NCBI GenBank assembly: GCA_028872685.1
Contig: JAPKEI010000192.1
Coordinates: 1-5,605 of the forward strand
Source: Verrucomicrobiota bacterium
Lineage (GTDB): Bacteria > Verrucomicrobiota > Verrucomicrobiia > Limisphaerales > UBA1100
Direction: 5' to 3'
Length of the DNA: 5,605 nucleotides
Both the position numbers and the translations under genes were made by a program. The notes under the pieces are model-generated. The model had not been told where the DNA came from. It was given only the letters and a program-made list of their open reading frames with translations, and did no database searches. This document shows positions 1 through 5,605 of this stretch, one piece after another (position 1 is the stretch's first letter; each line of letters opens with the position of its first letter).

Positions 1-1184
1 TCATCAGGCGTAATGGCCTTGTCCTTGGGGCCTTCGCCCTTGGCATCTGAGGCTCCGATTACCTGGCCACCCTTCATGCCGCCACCGGCCATCAGGCAGA
101 ACATTGCCCGGGGGTAGTGGTCACGTCCTGTGCGCTTATTGATCTTCGGTGTGCGGCCAAATTCGCCTGTCACAAATACTGCTGTACTTTCAAGGAGTCC
201 CTTTTCTTCAAGGGAACTGAACAGCCCGCTTAAACCGGCATCGAGTGCCGGCAGATTGGTGTTTTTAAGTCTGTTAAAGTTGTCATTGTGAGTATCCCAA
301 CCACCGAGGTTGAGCGTCACAAACTTCACGCCTGATTGAACCAGACGAGTTGCCAAGAGGCAGCTTTGTGAAAAAGATTGATCATCAAAGAGCCGGGTAA
401 TCCCCGCGCTTTCCTTGGTTAAATCAAATGCTTCGCGAGCCTTGGTGCTGCGCATCATTTGGTAGGCTTTGGCACTGAATTCATCCATGCCGGCCAAAAT
501 CTTGTCTTCCTTGGCAAACCCACCAAAGGCCTGATCATACTTGGCAATCATGTCCTTGCGGCGATCCACATCATCAAGAGTGATCCCCTTAAGCGACAAA
601 CCACGCACCTGCATCGGTTGACCAGCGGTTGGCTCTTTGCCGGTTTCAAAAGGTCCATATTCCACCCCCAGGAATCCAGTTGGATAATTGCCCTGCTTAG
701 GCACTGCGACAAAAGCGGGTAAATCCTTGGTGCCCCCAATCTCTTTACTGACCACAGAGCCATAACTGGGGTAACGAAGGCTGGGAAGCGGCCGATTGCC
801 GGTCATGAGATACTGGGTGCCGAGTCCGTGAGCTGCCAGTGTGTGGCTCACGCCGCGCAGAATGGCGAACTTGTCGGCCACCTTAGCCAGCTTCGGCAGG
901 TGCTCGCAAAAGCGTACGCCCGGCACGTTGGTCTTAATTTCCTTAAACTCACCGCGGTGCGTATCAGGTGCGTCTGTCTTAAGGTCAAAGGTGTCCATGT
1001 GGGAGGGACCCCCACCAAGACGTACGAAGATCGCCGCCTTCGCCTTAGCGTTGGGATTGACCCGACCCTCATCAGCACTAGCCAAAAATTGGGGCAGGCC
1101 TAAGCCCAACCCGAATCCGCTCACCGCGCCAACCTTGAGGAAGTCGCGCCTTTGAACGCCGTCACAGAATGTATGTGTTGCCAT
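1..1184 (-). CDS. DUF1501 family protein with Tat signal, partial (C-terminal end outside window)
   Basis: The frame is open from an ATG at 1184 to the window edge (394 residues, no stop), so the last few dozen residues are missing. The N-terminus has a twin-arginine motif, RRDFLK at residues 12-17, then a Gly/Leu-rich hydrophobic stretch and a likely cleavage site ASA|D near residue 37, which implies folded export by Tat. Family hallmarks follow in order: GGGPSHMDTFD (57-67), HLPKLAKVADKFAILRGVSH just before residue 110, HGLGTQYLMTGNRP, GGWDTH (294-299), GEFGRTP (340-346), GRDHYP (353-358) and a Gly-rich AGGGMKGG stretch. These are typical of DUF1501 (PF07394), a family related to the alkaline phosphatase/sulfatase fold and of unproven activity. 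The gene lies 30 bp downstream of the DUF1549/DUF1553 gene on the same strand, the usual arrangement in PVC bacteria, so cotranscription is likely. No Shine-Dalgarno is visible in the A-rich spacer. I translated the whole span and found no frameshift. Family assignment is very sure; function is unknown. Confidence 0.95.
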   Translation of the reverse strand, partial: MATHTFCDGVQRRDFLKVGAVSGFGLGLGLPQFLASADEGRVNPNAKAKAAIFVRLGGGPSHMDTFDLKTDAPDTHRGEFKEIKTNVPGVRFCEHLPKLAKVADKFAILRGVSHTLAAHGLGTQYLMTGNRPLPSLRYPSYGSVVSKEIGGTKDLPAFVAVPKQGNYPTGFLGVEYGPFETGKEPTAGQPMQVRGLSLKGITLDDVDRRKDMIAKYDQAFGGFAKEDKILAGMDEFSAKAYQMMRSTKAREAFDLTKESAGITRLFDDQSFSQSCLLATRLVQSGVKFVTLNLGGWDTHNDNFNRLKNTNLPALDAGLSGLFSSLEEKGLLESTAVFVTGEFGRTPKINKRTGRDHYPRAMFCLMAGGGMKGGQVIGASDAKGEGPKDKAITPD

Positions 1185-1214
1185 TGTATTTTGTTATTAA
1201 AGTTCTAAGTCGAT

Positions 1215-4013
1215 CTAATGATTCACCATGAATTCCTTGGTATTGAGCAGGGCTAATAGTAGCTCCTGTATTCCCTCAACGACATTATCTGATTTCTCCA
1301 AGTCCGCGCGGGCCGATTCCATTTCTTTGTTTGAAGGGTAACGGCTCACGGTGCGTAAAAATGTTTCACTGATCAGCTTCTCGACACCCTCGGGTAATTC
1401 GGCCCGCTGGGCAGGACCTGGCTTCTTGGGTGTCAGCTCTGCGATTTTCTTCTGATAATACCCCACTCTACGAAGCAGCATCTGAGACTGTTGTTTATGG
1501 GCGGCTAGTTGTGACTGATACTTTTTGGTTGCTGCAACATCATTTGGATCACCCGGTTTCTTTGGTAAGACAGTCTTCAGCCTAGTCAACTGTTTCCTCG
1601 TCGCACCCAACTGTTTCCAAAGCGTTCCCAGTCGCCTACGATCATTGCCATCGACAGCAATCTTAATTTTGTAGCGTCTGGCCAACTCATCAATCCAACC
1701 ACCCTTGGCCTTTAATTGAGAAAGCATCTCTGGGTCGTTTCGGGTAAAGAGGGTCTGCAACAGAGTTGGATCCACTGTGCGTTCGCAATCACAATTATTT
1801 TCCCTAGCCGGCTTGCCGAAAATCCCCAGCATGTAGTTATTATTGCCGCGATAACTTCCGATTGAGGTCGCTCCAATCATGCGCAGCTCCATGTTGCTGG
1901 CGAGCTCCTTGACCCGCTCCTCTGACCCAGTCGCTTGACGAATCGCATCGGCTGCCACCTCAGCAGGCAACCTGCGGATGACGTAACGGCTGAAGTTCTT
2001 GTCATCATGTTCATTGGTATCATTCACCTTCCAGGAGCGCTGATAGGCATCAGAATATAAAATCTCGCGGTGCACCCATTTCATGTCGTATCCACTCTTC
2101 ACAAAGCCCTTGGCTAGATGATCCAGAACACCGGCGTTGGTAGGAGGATTAGCGAGGTTCAAATCATCAGCCGGCTCCACAAGCCCGCGCCCGAAGTAGC
2201 TGGCCCAAACCCGATTAACAAAAGCGCGGGCAAAGTAGGGATTCTCGTCTGCCTTTAGCCACTCAACGAGGGGAGTACGTGGATCTGGATATTTTACGTC
2301 CATTGTTTCTCCTCCCAAAACTTTGGGGGTAATCACACGCGTATTGAAATTGGGGTTCTTCTTCTTGATTCTGGCAATTTGGGCCGGGGTGTATTTCTTT
2401 GAACGTGGAGCCCTGATATAGACTTCCTGCCATGGGACTGGCTCTCCATTTGCGATCCGTTTTTCAACCACGGGCCGAAGCTGCCGGTTTTTGTTAGATT
2501 TGGGATCCTTGGGGTCATAACCCGCCTCCTTTTCTAATTCTTTCTGTAAAGATCGTGGATCCATTCCCTCGCCCTTCGTTGCATTCACACCATATTGCGC
2601 AACGGTAATCGGCTCAAAGAAGGCCTTAAACGAATTGAAGTCAGCTTGCGTCCATTGATCAAATGGATGCTTGTGGCATTGCGCGCATTGGATGCGGATA
2701 CCGAGGAAACTATAGGCAAATGCCATTGCTTTCTCCTCTGGCAGGCGCAAATTGCGGCGCGCCCAGAAGTGTGGCATATCCTTACGCTCGGAGAAGTCCG
2801 CAGGATTTTTCTTTCTAAAGTAAGAGCCCATTTCCTCAACAAATTCCTGATACGTCTGGTCAGGACGGGAACGACCGGTTCCCATGACGATGCCTTGTAC
2901 AATCTCATCGTAGGGGCGATTTTCCGAAACACGCTTGAATACCCAATTGTACCAATCACGACTCGGATTAAGCTTTCGTGCGTAATTGTTGAGCCTGAGC
3001 TGAGCCGGACTGTTACCCTGAAAATCGTTTATCTTGGTGGTCCACCACGCCGCATAGGCAGGCCGGCTTAAGAGTTCGTTAACCTTTTTCTGGCGCTTAC
3101 TCTTATCTTTGCTGGCTAAAAATGATTTCACTTCATCGGCCGTGGGCAGGGTGCCCGTCACATCCAGCGTGACCCGCCTTAGAAATTCCTGATCGGAACA
3201 AACCTCACTGGGGATAATACCCACCTTTTGAAGCTTGGTGGCAATGGCTTTATCAATCGGGGTGGTTGCCTTCACTTTCGGATACTTTGAGCCAACCTGT
3301 TGGCTCACCGGCAACATAACCGGCACCGGCACCACGCCGTTGTCATAAAACGCCACCACATGCGAGTCGCCCTTGCCCTTGATCTCCAAACGACCGCCTT
3401 CGTGCGCCAACACCACGCTTTCGTCATTGGTTCGAAACCGCGTGAACTCTGTCACATCCTCGACTGTACCATCCACCCAATGGGCGATCACTTTAAGCTG
3501 GATGCTTTCACCGACCTTGCGCGCGACGATTTCTTTCGGGAAAATTTCCAGCCTATCAAACGCGCCCGTCTCAACCACATCCAACTTCGCGCCCTGTTGA
3601 ATCCATTTTAGCATCAGGTTGTGTTCCCAACTTCCCTCTTCATAAATCTCGCCACCCTTGTGCTTAACTTGTTTCAGCGGTTTTTGGATGAACAAACTCT
3701 TCGCCGGATTCTCCATATCAACGCGAATATCGTCCTTCTTGTCATTGGTGATGGCCGTGTGATCCTTTTCAAAATCATAGCCGAAGAGAGAAAGCTGAAA
3801 CCCACCACGCCCCTGAAACGATCCGTGGCACTCACGCCCGCTACAGCCGAGCTTGCTTGCCAACGGCACCACGTGACGACGGAAACTGGGGTCCTCCGCG
3901 TTTCCAATTTTGCCGCCAAACCTTTGCTCGGCCGTGGGCAGATTTTCTTTGGCTATAGCCGGCAGGCACAAGACTGAACACGCTAGCAAAATACTCAGAT
4001 TTCTAGTCTTCAT
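1215..4013 (-). CDS. Secreted PSCyt1-PSCyt2(DUF1549)-PSD1(DUF1553) protein
   Basis: A 932-residue exported protein of the planctomycete cytochrome-like family, biochemical role unproven. I chose the ATG at 4013 because it opens a clean Sec signal peptide (MKTRNLSILLACSVLCLPAIA, cleavage after residue 21). The frame stays open to a GTG at 4091, but that would put 26 unlikely residues before the signal. Residues about 41-142 are PSCyt1-like, with C57, C62 and H63 in a CX4CH arrangement and the family text GGFQLSLFGYD. Residues 155-236 resemble a bacterial Ig-like (Big_2) domain. Residues about 252-475 are PSCyt2/DUF1549 and include a canonical CXXCH (CAQCHKHPFD, C443/C446/H447). A basic, Pro-rich linker follows (476-575). 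PSD1/DUF1553 fills 576-932, with RAFVNRVWASYFGRG (596-610), NNCDCERT (739-746) and the typical LLNTKEFMVNH end. A charged helical segment (782-874) interrupts the DUF1553 part. The DUF1501 gene follows at 30 bp. Family very sure; heme binding untested. Confidence 0.95.
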   Translation of the reverse strand: MKTRNLSILLACSVLCLPAIAKENLPTAEQRFGGKIGNAEDPSFRRHVVPLASKLGCSGRECHGSFQGRGGFQLSLFGYDFEKDHTAITNDKKDDIRVDMENPAKSLFIQKPLKQVKHKGGEIYEEGSWEHNLMLKWIQQGAKLDVVETGAFDRLEIFPKEIVARKVGESIQLKVIAHWVDGTVEDVTEFTRFRTNDESVVLAHEGGRLEIKGKGDSHVVAFYDNGVVPVPVMLPVSQQVGSKYPKVKATTPIDKAIATKLQKVGIIPSEVCSDQEFLRRVTLDVTGTLPTADEVKSFLASKDKSKRQKKVNELLSRPAYAAWWTTKINDFQGNSPAQLRLNNYARKLNPSRDWYNWVFKRVSENRPYDEIVQGIVMGTGRSRPDQTYQEFVEEMGSYFRKKNPADFSERKDMPHFWARRNLRLPEEKAMAFAYSFLGIRIQCAQCHKHPFDQWTQADFNSFKAFFEPITVAQYGVNATKGEGMDPRSLQKELEKEAGYDPKDPKSNKNRQLRPVVEKRIANGEPVPWQEVYIRAPRSKKYTPAQIARIKKKNPNFNTRVITPKVLGGETMDVKYPDPRTPLVEWLKADENPYFARAFVNRVWASYFGRGLVEPADDLNLANPPTNAGVLDHLAKGFVKSGYDMKWVHREILYSDAYQRSWKVNDTNEHDDKNFSRYVIRRLPAEVAADAIRQATGSEERVKELASNMELRMIGATSIGSYRGNNNYMLGIFGKPARENNCDCERTVDPTLLQTLFTRNDPEMLSQLKAKGGWIDELARRYKIKIAVDGNDRRRLGTLWKQLGATRKQLTRLKTVLPKKPGDPNDVAATKKYQSQLAAHKQQSQMLLRRVGYYQKKIAELTPKKPGPAQRAELPEGVEKLISETFLRTVSRYPSNKEMESARADLEKSDNVVEGIQELLLALLNTKEFMVNH

Positions 4014-4038
4014 TATAAAAATTAACTTCCAGTTACTG

Positions 4039-4044
4039 ATAATA
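4039..4044 (-). promoter_or_regulatory. Possible -10 element for the DUF1549/DUF1553 gene
   Basis: TATTAT (5 of 6 to TATAAT) lies 25 bases before the ATG at 4013, in the AT-rich gap between the 34-residue ORF and this gene. No good -35 is seen at 16-18 bp upstream; a T-rich run occupies that region. The rest of 4014-4246 shows no other gene or convincing site. Low confidence, based on position and match to consensus only. Confidence 0.2.
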
Positions 4045-4226
4045 TTGCGGGCCATCAAAAAAATTCCCAATAAAAATGATTTCTTCAACACAAATTGACC
4101 CTAGCCTATGCTGTAGACACAGAAACAAGCGGGATTATTCAATTTGCGAAGAACTGAGATAATACCTGAATATTCGCTAAAATGGAAGAAATTTTGGCAG
4201 GAACTAACAATGAAAACGGGCTCATC

Positions 4227-4244
4227 ACACTTGGAATCAAGTGT
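4227..4244 (-). terminator. Hairpin after the 34-residue ORF, possible weak terminator
   Basis: ACACTTG-ATTC-CAAGTGT forms a perfect 7-bp stem with a 4-base loop, starting a few bases after the TGA at 4247. No uninterrupted U-tract follows on the minus strand (GATGAGCCCGTTTTC comes next), so it is not a classic intrinsic terminator. On the plus strand the hairpin is followed by TTTT. It may end or stabilise the small transcript, or have no role. Confidence 0.35.
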
Positions 4245-4246
4245 TT

Positions 4247-4351
4247 TCAGCCCATAATCTTCCACAAAGCGATGAGAAAACCGGCTAACGCAAAAACTGC
4301 GATTACCGCCATAACTATATCAAACGAATTTGGCTTGTTGGATTTCCCCAT
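4247..4351 (-). CDS. Putative 34-residue single-pass membrane protein
   Basis: A short ORF, ATG at 4351 and TGA at 4249-4247. The product begins with a polar, basic segment (MGKSNKPNS), then has a hydrophobic run at about residues 12-30 (IVMAVIAVFALAGFLIALW) and a short KIMG tail. This is the pattern of a small inner-membrane protein with its N-terminus in the cytoplasm. GGGAGG sits 4 bases before the ATG, the strongest Shine-Dalgarno in the window, and a 7-bp hairpin starts a few bases after the stop. It stands alone between the thioredoxin operon and the DUF1549/DUF1553 gene. I recognise no family. An ORF this short could occur by chance, but a membrane-like product, a strong ribosome site and a downstream hairpin together make a real gene reasonably likely. 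Confidence 0.6.
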   Translation of the reverse strand: MGKSNKPNSFDIVMAVIAVFALAGFLIALWKIMG

Positions 4352-4355
4352 GCAA

Positions 4356-4361
4356 CCTCCC
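4356..4361 (-). promoter_or_regulatory. Strong Shine-Dalgarno (GGGAGG) for the 34-residue ORF
   Basis: On the minus strand the sequence reads GGGAGGTTGCATG, so GGAGGT can pair with the 16S anti-SD and leaves a short spacer before the ATG at 4351. The spacer is at the tight end of the normal range. The two larger downstream genes have no comparable site, which is why this one stands out and supports translation of the small ORF. Confidence 0.6.
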
Positions 4362-4373
4362 GGAAGGACGCGG

Positions 4374-4402
4374 AGAAGACCAAATTGAAACCCAGGTGTC
4401 AA
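4374..4402 (-). promoter_or_regulatory. Possible sigma-70-like promoter upstream of the small ORF
   Basis: A perfect TTGACA lies at 4402-4397 on the minus strand, followed by a 17-bp spacer and TCTTCT at 4379-4374. The -35 match is perfect, but the -10 matches TATAAT in only three positions. It would start transcription a short distance before the Shine-Dalgarno of the 34-residue ORF. It could equally be chance, and promoter consensus in PVC bacteria is poorly defined. Confidence 0.25.
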
Positions 4403-4457
4403 ACCCAAGATTCAGAAAAGTTGAGATTTTTCAGATAATTATGATTACTGCGTGAGC

Positions 4458-4946
4458 TTACCGTTGAGCTCCAACGATTCGCAACCGAACGGGCTTTTTT
4501 ATTTTTGGGATGAGCACCGCCGTGTAAGTACCAATGTGGATAGGGCGCGCGGCAATTTCTTCGCGAGGGAATTCAACTGTCACCAAGATCTCCAGTTTGG
4601 CACTGGTGATTTTCGTAAACACCGCCCGCGTCATTGCCGGTCTGCTGACGGCCAGCAAGGTGTGCTTGGTGAAGTCAATCGGCGGCCGTTTTAGCAGCGG
4701 ATCCGAGTTGGGCGGGGCAGGGCGTGTGCGGGATATTTGTTTCTTCGGAATCCGCTCCAGAAATCGCGCGTACGCCTTAGCATCACGCACCACTGTCAGC
4801 GGCGAGGGTTTCACCTCGGGCACCTTTCCGGGGGCGAACTGCAACAGATTGATGATGCCCTTACCAAAATCTTTGGGCTGAATGTCACCAGCACCTGCCG
4901 TCCACGACAGCCCCACCATCAGCACGAGGCCAAGGCGTCCGATCAT
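4458..4946 (-). CDS. Small secreted protein of unknown function, coupled to the thioredoxin gene
   Basis: A 162-residue protein. The frame is open further upstream, but that part is Arg-rich and lies over the thioredoxin gene, so I chose the ATG at 4946. It overlaps the thioredoxin stop as ATGA, has AAGG four bases upstream, and opens a signal peptide (MIGRLGLVLMVGLSWTAGAG, cleavage near residue 19). The mature part has no cysteine. It has a helix-like segment (VVRDAKAYARFLERIPK), a Pro/Arg-rich stretch, and then alternating beta-like strands (HTLLAVSRPAMTRAVFTKI, AKLEILVTVEFP, TYTAVLIPKIKKPVRLRIV). The strand pattern and the GTYTAVLIP text recall PrcB-C-like domains (PF14343), but that is a weak resemblance by eye. 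The overlap implies translational coupling and a role next to the thioredoxin outside the cytoplasm. Sure that it is a gene; function not recognised. Confidence 0.85.
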   Translation of the reverse strand: MIGRLGLVLMVGLSWTAGAGDIQPKDFGKGIINLLQFAPGKVPEVKPSPLTVVRDAKAYARFLERIPKKQISRTRPAPPNSDPLLKRPPIDFTKHTLLAVSRPAMTRAVFTKITSAKLEILVTVEFPREEIAARPIHIGTYTAVLIPKIKKPVRLRIVGAQR

Positions 4947-5482
4947 TCTGCCTTGTCCTTCTCCTCGAGTAAGATCTTGATGGCCTTTTCCACGTCGCGG
5001 TTGGCAATATCCGCCCAGCGAAGGGCACCGTTGCGGTCGATGATGTAATAATCCGGATAACTGTTTGCCTTGTAGGAGGCGATGGTTCCGGTGTCCTCGG
5101 CCACGGGGTATTTGATGCCGCGCTGCTTCACGGTGTCGGCCATTTTTTCCGCACCGCGCTTCGCGCACACGCCAATGATCACCACGCCCTGGTCCGCGTA
5201 TTTTTCCATCAGCTCATTCGTGTGCGGAATGGAGGCGAGGCACGGTCCGCACCAAGTAGCCCAGAAATCGAGCACCACGATTTTACCTTTGAGCTTCTTG
5301 AGTGTCATCGGCTCGGCATTGATCCAGCCTTTCAACGCCAACTTCGGTGCGGGTTGCCCCTGCATTTCGTTAAGCTGCTCGCGCACGCGGCTGCCTTCCA
5401 GCGTTGGCGCGGCGGCGCGCAGGCTGGAGGTGGTCAGGAAAATGGCCAAGCTGGCCACTAGTGGTAAAAGGTGATTCTTCAT
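4943..5482 (-). CDS. Secreted TlpA/ResA-like thioredoxin-fold protein
   Basis: A 179-residue exported thiol-disulfide oxidoreductase. The ATG at 5482 starts a Sec signal peptide (hydrophobic core LLPLVASLAIFLTTSS, cleavage near residue 24). The thioredoxin fold covers about residues 43-172. The active site is WCGPC (W77 to C81) in the setting VVLDFWATWCGPC, the cis-proline loop is SYPDYYIID (P143), and there is a further cysteine, C106, in IIGVCAKRG. Length and motifs fit the TlpA/ResA/AhpC-TSA-like redoxins, which reduce exported cysteines, for example in cytochrome c maturation, or serve in peroxide defence. The substrate here is unknown. It is the first gene of a pair: its TGA overlaps the ATG of the downstream 162-residue gene. 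No Shine-Dalgarno is seen before the start, and a candidate promoter ends six bases from the ATG. Fold and export are very sure; the pathway is inferred. Confidence 0.95.
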   Translation of the reverse strand: MKNHLLPLVASLAIFLTTSSLRAAAPTLEGSRVREQLNEMQGQPAPKLALKGWINAEPMTLKKLKGKIVVLDFWATWCGPCLASIPHTNELMEKYADQGVVIIGVCAKRGAEKMADTVKQRGIKYPVAEDTGTIASYKANSYPDYYIIDRNGALRWADIANRDVEKAIKILLEEKDKAE

Positions 5483-5488
5483 AGGCCC

Positions 5489-5517
5489 AATATGCCAATG
5501 CCATAACTCGCTGGCAA
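5489..5517 (-). promoter_or_regulatory. Candidate promoter for the thioredoxin pair
   Basis: On the minus strand, TTGCCA (5517-5512, 5 of 6 to TTGACA) is followed by exactly 17 bp and then CATATT (5494-5489, 4 of 6 to TATAAT). The -10 ends six bases before the ATG at 5482, so transcription would begin at or very near the start codon and give a leaderless or almost leaderless mRNA. That would fit the absence of a Shine-Dalgarno there. It sits in the gap after the stop of the upstream membrane gene. Prediction from consensus only. Confidence 0.35.
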
Positions 5518-5535
5518 CCGATATTTGACCCGGCG

Positions 5536-5605
5536 CTACAGCAAACCAAACGAGACGAGATTGGAGAGAATCAACGGCAAACCCAAAATGATCACGAATG
5601 GAAAA
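5536..5605 (-). CDS. C-terminal end of a hydrophobic, probably integral membrane protein (partial)
   Basis: In the frame ending at TAG 5538-5536 the last 22 residues run FPFVIILGLPLILSNL and end VSFGLL. This is almost wholly hydrophobic with Pro and Gly breaks and no charged residue, as in the last transmembrane helix of a permease-like protein. Nothing else of the gene is in the window, so no family can be given. It reads the same way as the thioredoxin pair and its stop lies 53 bp upstream of that start. A chance open frame is possible over such a short length. Confidence 0.45.
   Translation of the reverse strand, partial: FPFVIILGLPLILSNLVSFGLL

Noticed and set aside
2595..3071. 158-codon open frame on the plus strand
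   Set aside because: It lies entirely antisense to the well-supported DUF1549 region and the product has no recognisable domain.
3621..3977. 118-codon open frame on the plus strand
   Set aside because: Antisense to the PSCyt1-like region with conserved motifs on the minus strand; a shadow.
4014..4091. 26-residue N-terminal extension of the DUF1549/DUF1553 protein from a GTG at 4091
   Set aside because: The extension ends just before a textbook signal peptide starting at ATG 4013 and would bury it; no ribosome site precedes the GTG.
4182..4388. 68-codon plus-strand ORF in the intergenic gap
   Set aside because: Antisense to the 34-residue ORF, with no ribosome site and a mixed, non-membrane, Arg-ending product; the minus-strand reading is better supported.
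4411..4435. Repeat-like TTCAGA...TTCAGA with A/T runs after the 162-residue gene, considered as a terminator
   Set aside because: It is mostly a direct/mirror repeat; the only true stem is 5 A/T-rich base pairs with a long loop, too weak to call.
4455..4472. GAGCT...AGCTC inverted repeat at the 3' end of the 162-residue gene
   Set aside because: Only a 5-bp stem with an 8-base loop and no U-tract; likely chance.
4947..5168. 74-residue upstream extension of the 162-residue protein
   Set aside because: It overlaps the thioredoxin gene in another frame and is an Arg/Gly/His-rich shadow translation; the ATGA overlap, ribosome site and signal peptide fix the start at 4946.
5082..5474. 130-codon open frame on the plus strand
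   Set aside because: Antisense to the thioredoxin gene, whose WCGPC and cis-proline motifs are intact.

Overview
The window looks like a piece of a Planctomycetes-Verrucomicrobia-Chlamydiae (PVC) group genome, probably a planctomycete-like or verrucomicrobial environmental bacterium. The main evidence is a secreted PSCyt1/PSCyt2(DUF1549)/PSD1(DUF1553) protein followed directly by a Tat-exported DUF1501 protein. This gene pair is expanded in these phyla and rare elsewhere. Base composition looks moderate by eye. I cannot place it more finely without a search.

Every supported gene is on the minus strand, so the window reads from high to low coordinates. First comes the last 22 codons of a very hydrophobic protein (5605-5536, 5' end outside the window). 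After a 53-bp gap with a possible promoter there is a two-gene unit: a secreted TlpA/ResA-type thioredoxin (5482-4943) and a small secreted protein of unknown function (4946-4458), joined by an ATGA stop/start overlap. The next 444 bp would be called empty by most gene finders, but it holds a 34-codon ORF (4351-4247) with a strong Shine-Dalgarno and a single predicted membrane helix, followed by a hairpin. Then come the large DUF1549/DUF1553 protein (4013-1215) and, 30 bp downstream, the DUF1501 protein (1184-1, 3' end outside the window).

Functionally the window is mostly envelope-directed. The DUF1549/DUF1553 protein carries a Sec signal peptide and the DUF1501 protein a twin-arginine signal, so the pair is inferred to act together outside the cytoplasm after export by different routes. 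The family has no settled biochemical role; it is often discussed with sulfatases, polysaccharide use and c-type cytochrome-like motifs. The upstream thioredoxin could act on exported cysteine pairs, including the CXXCH motif of the large protein, but that link is inference from proximity only.

I see no CRISPR array, tRNA, rRNA, insertion sequence or phage gene. The least described items are the 34-residue membrane protein, the 162-residue thioredoxin partner and the charged helical insertion in the DUF1553 part of the large protein.
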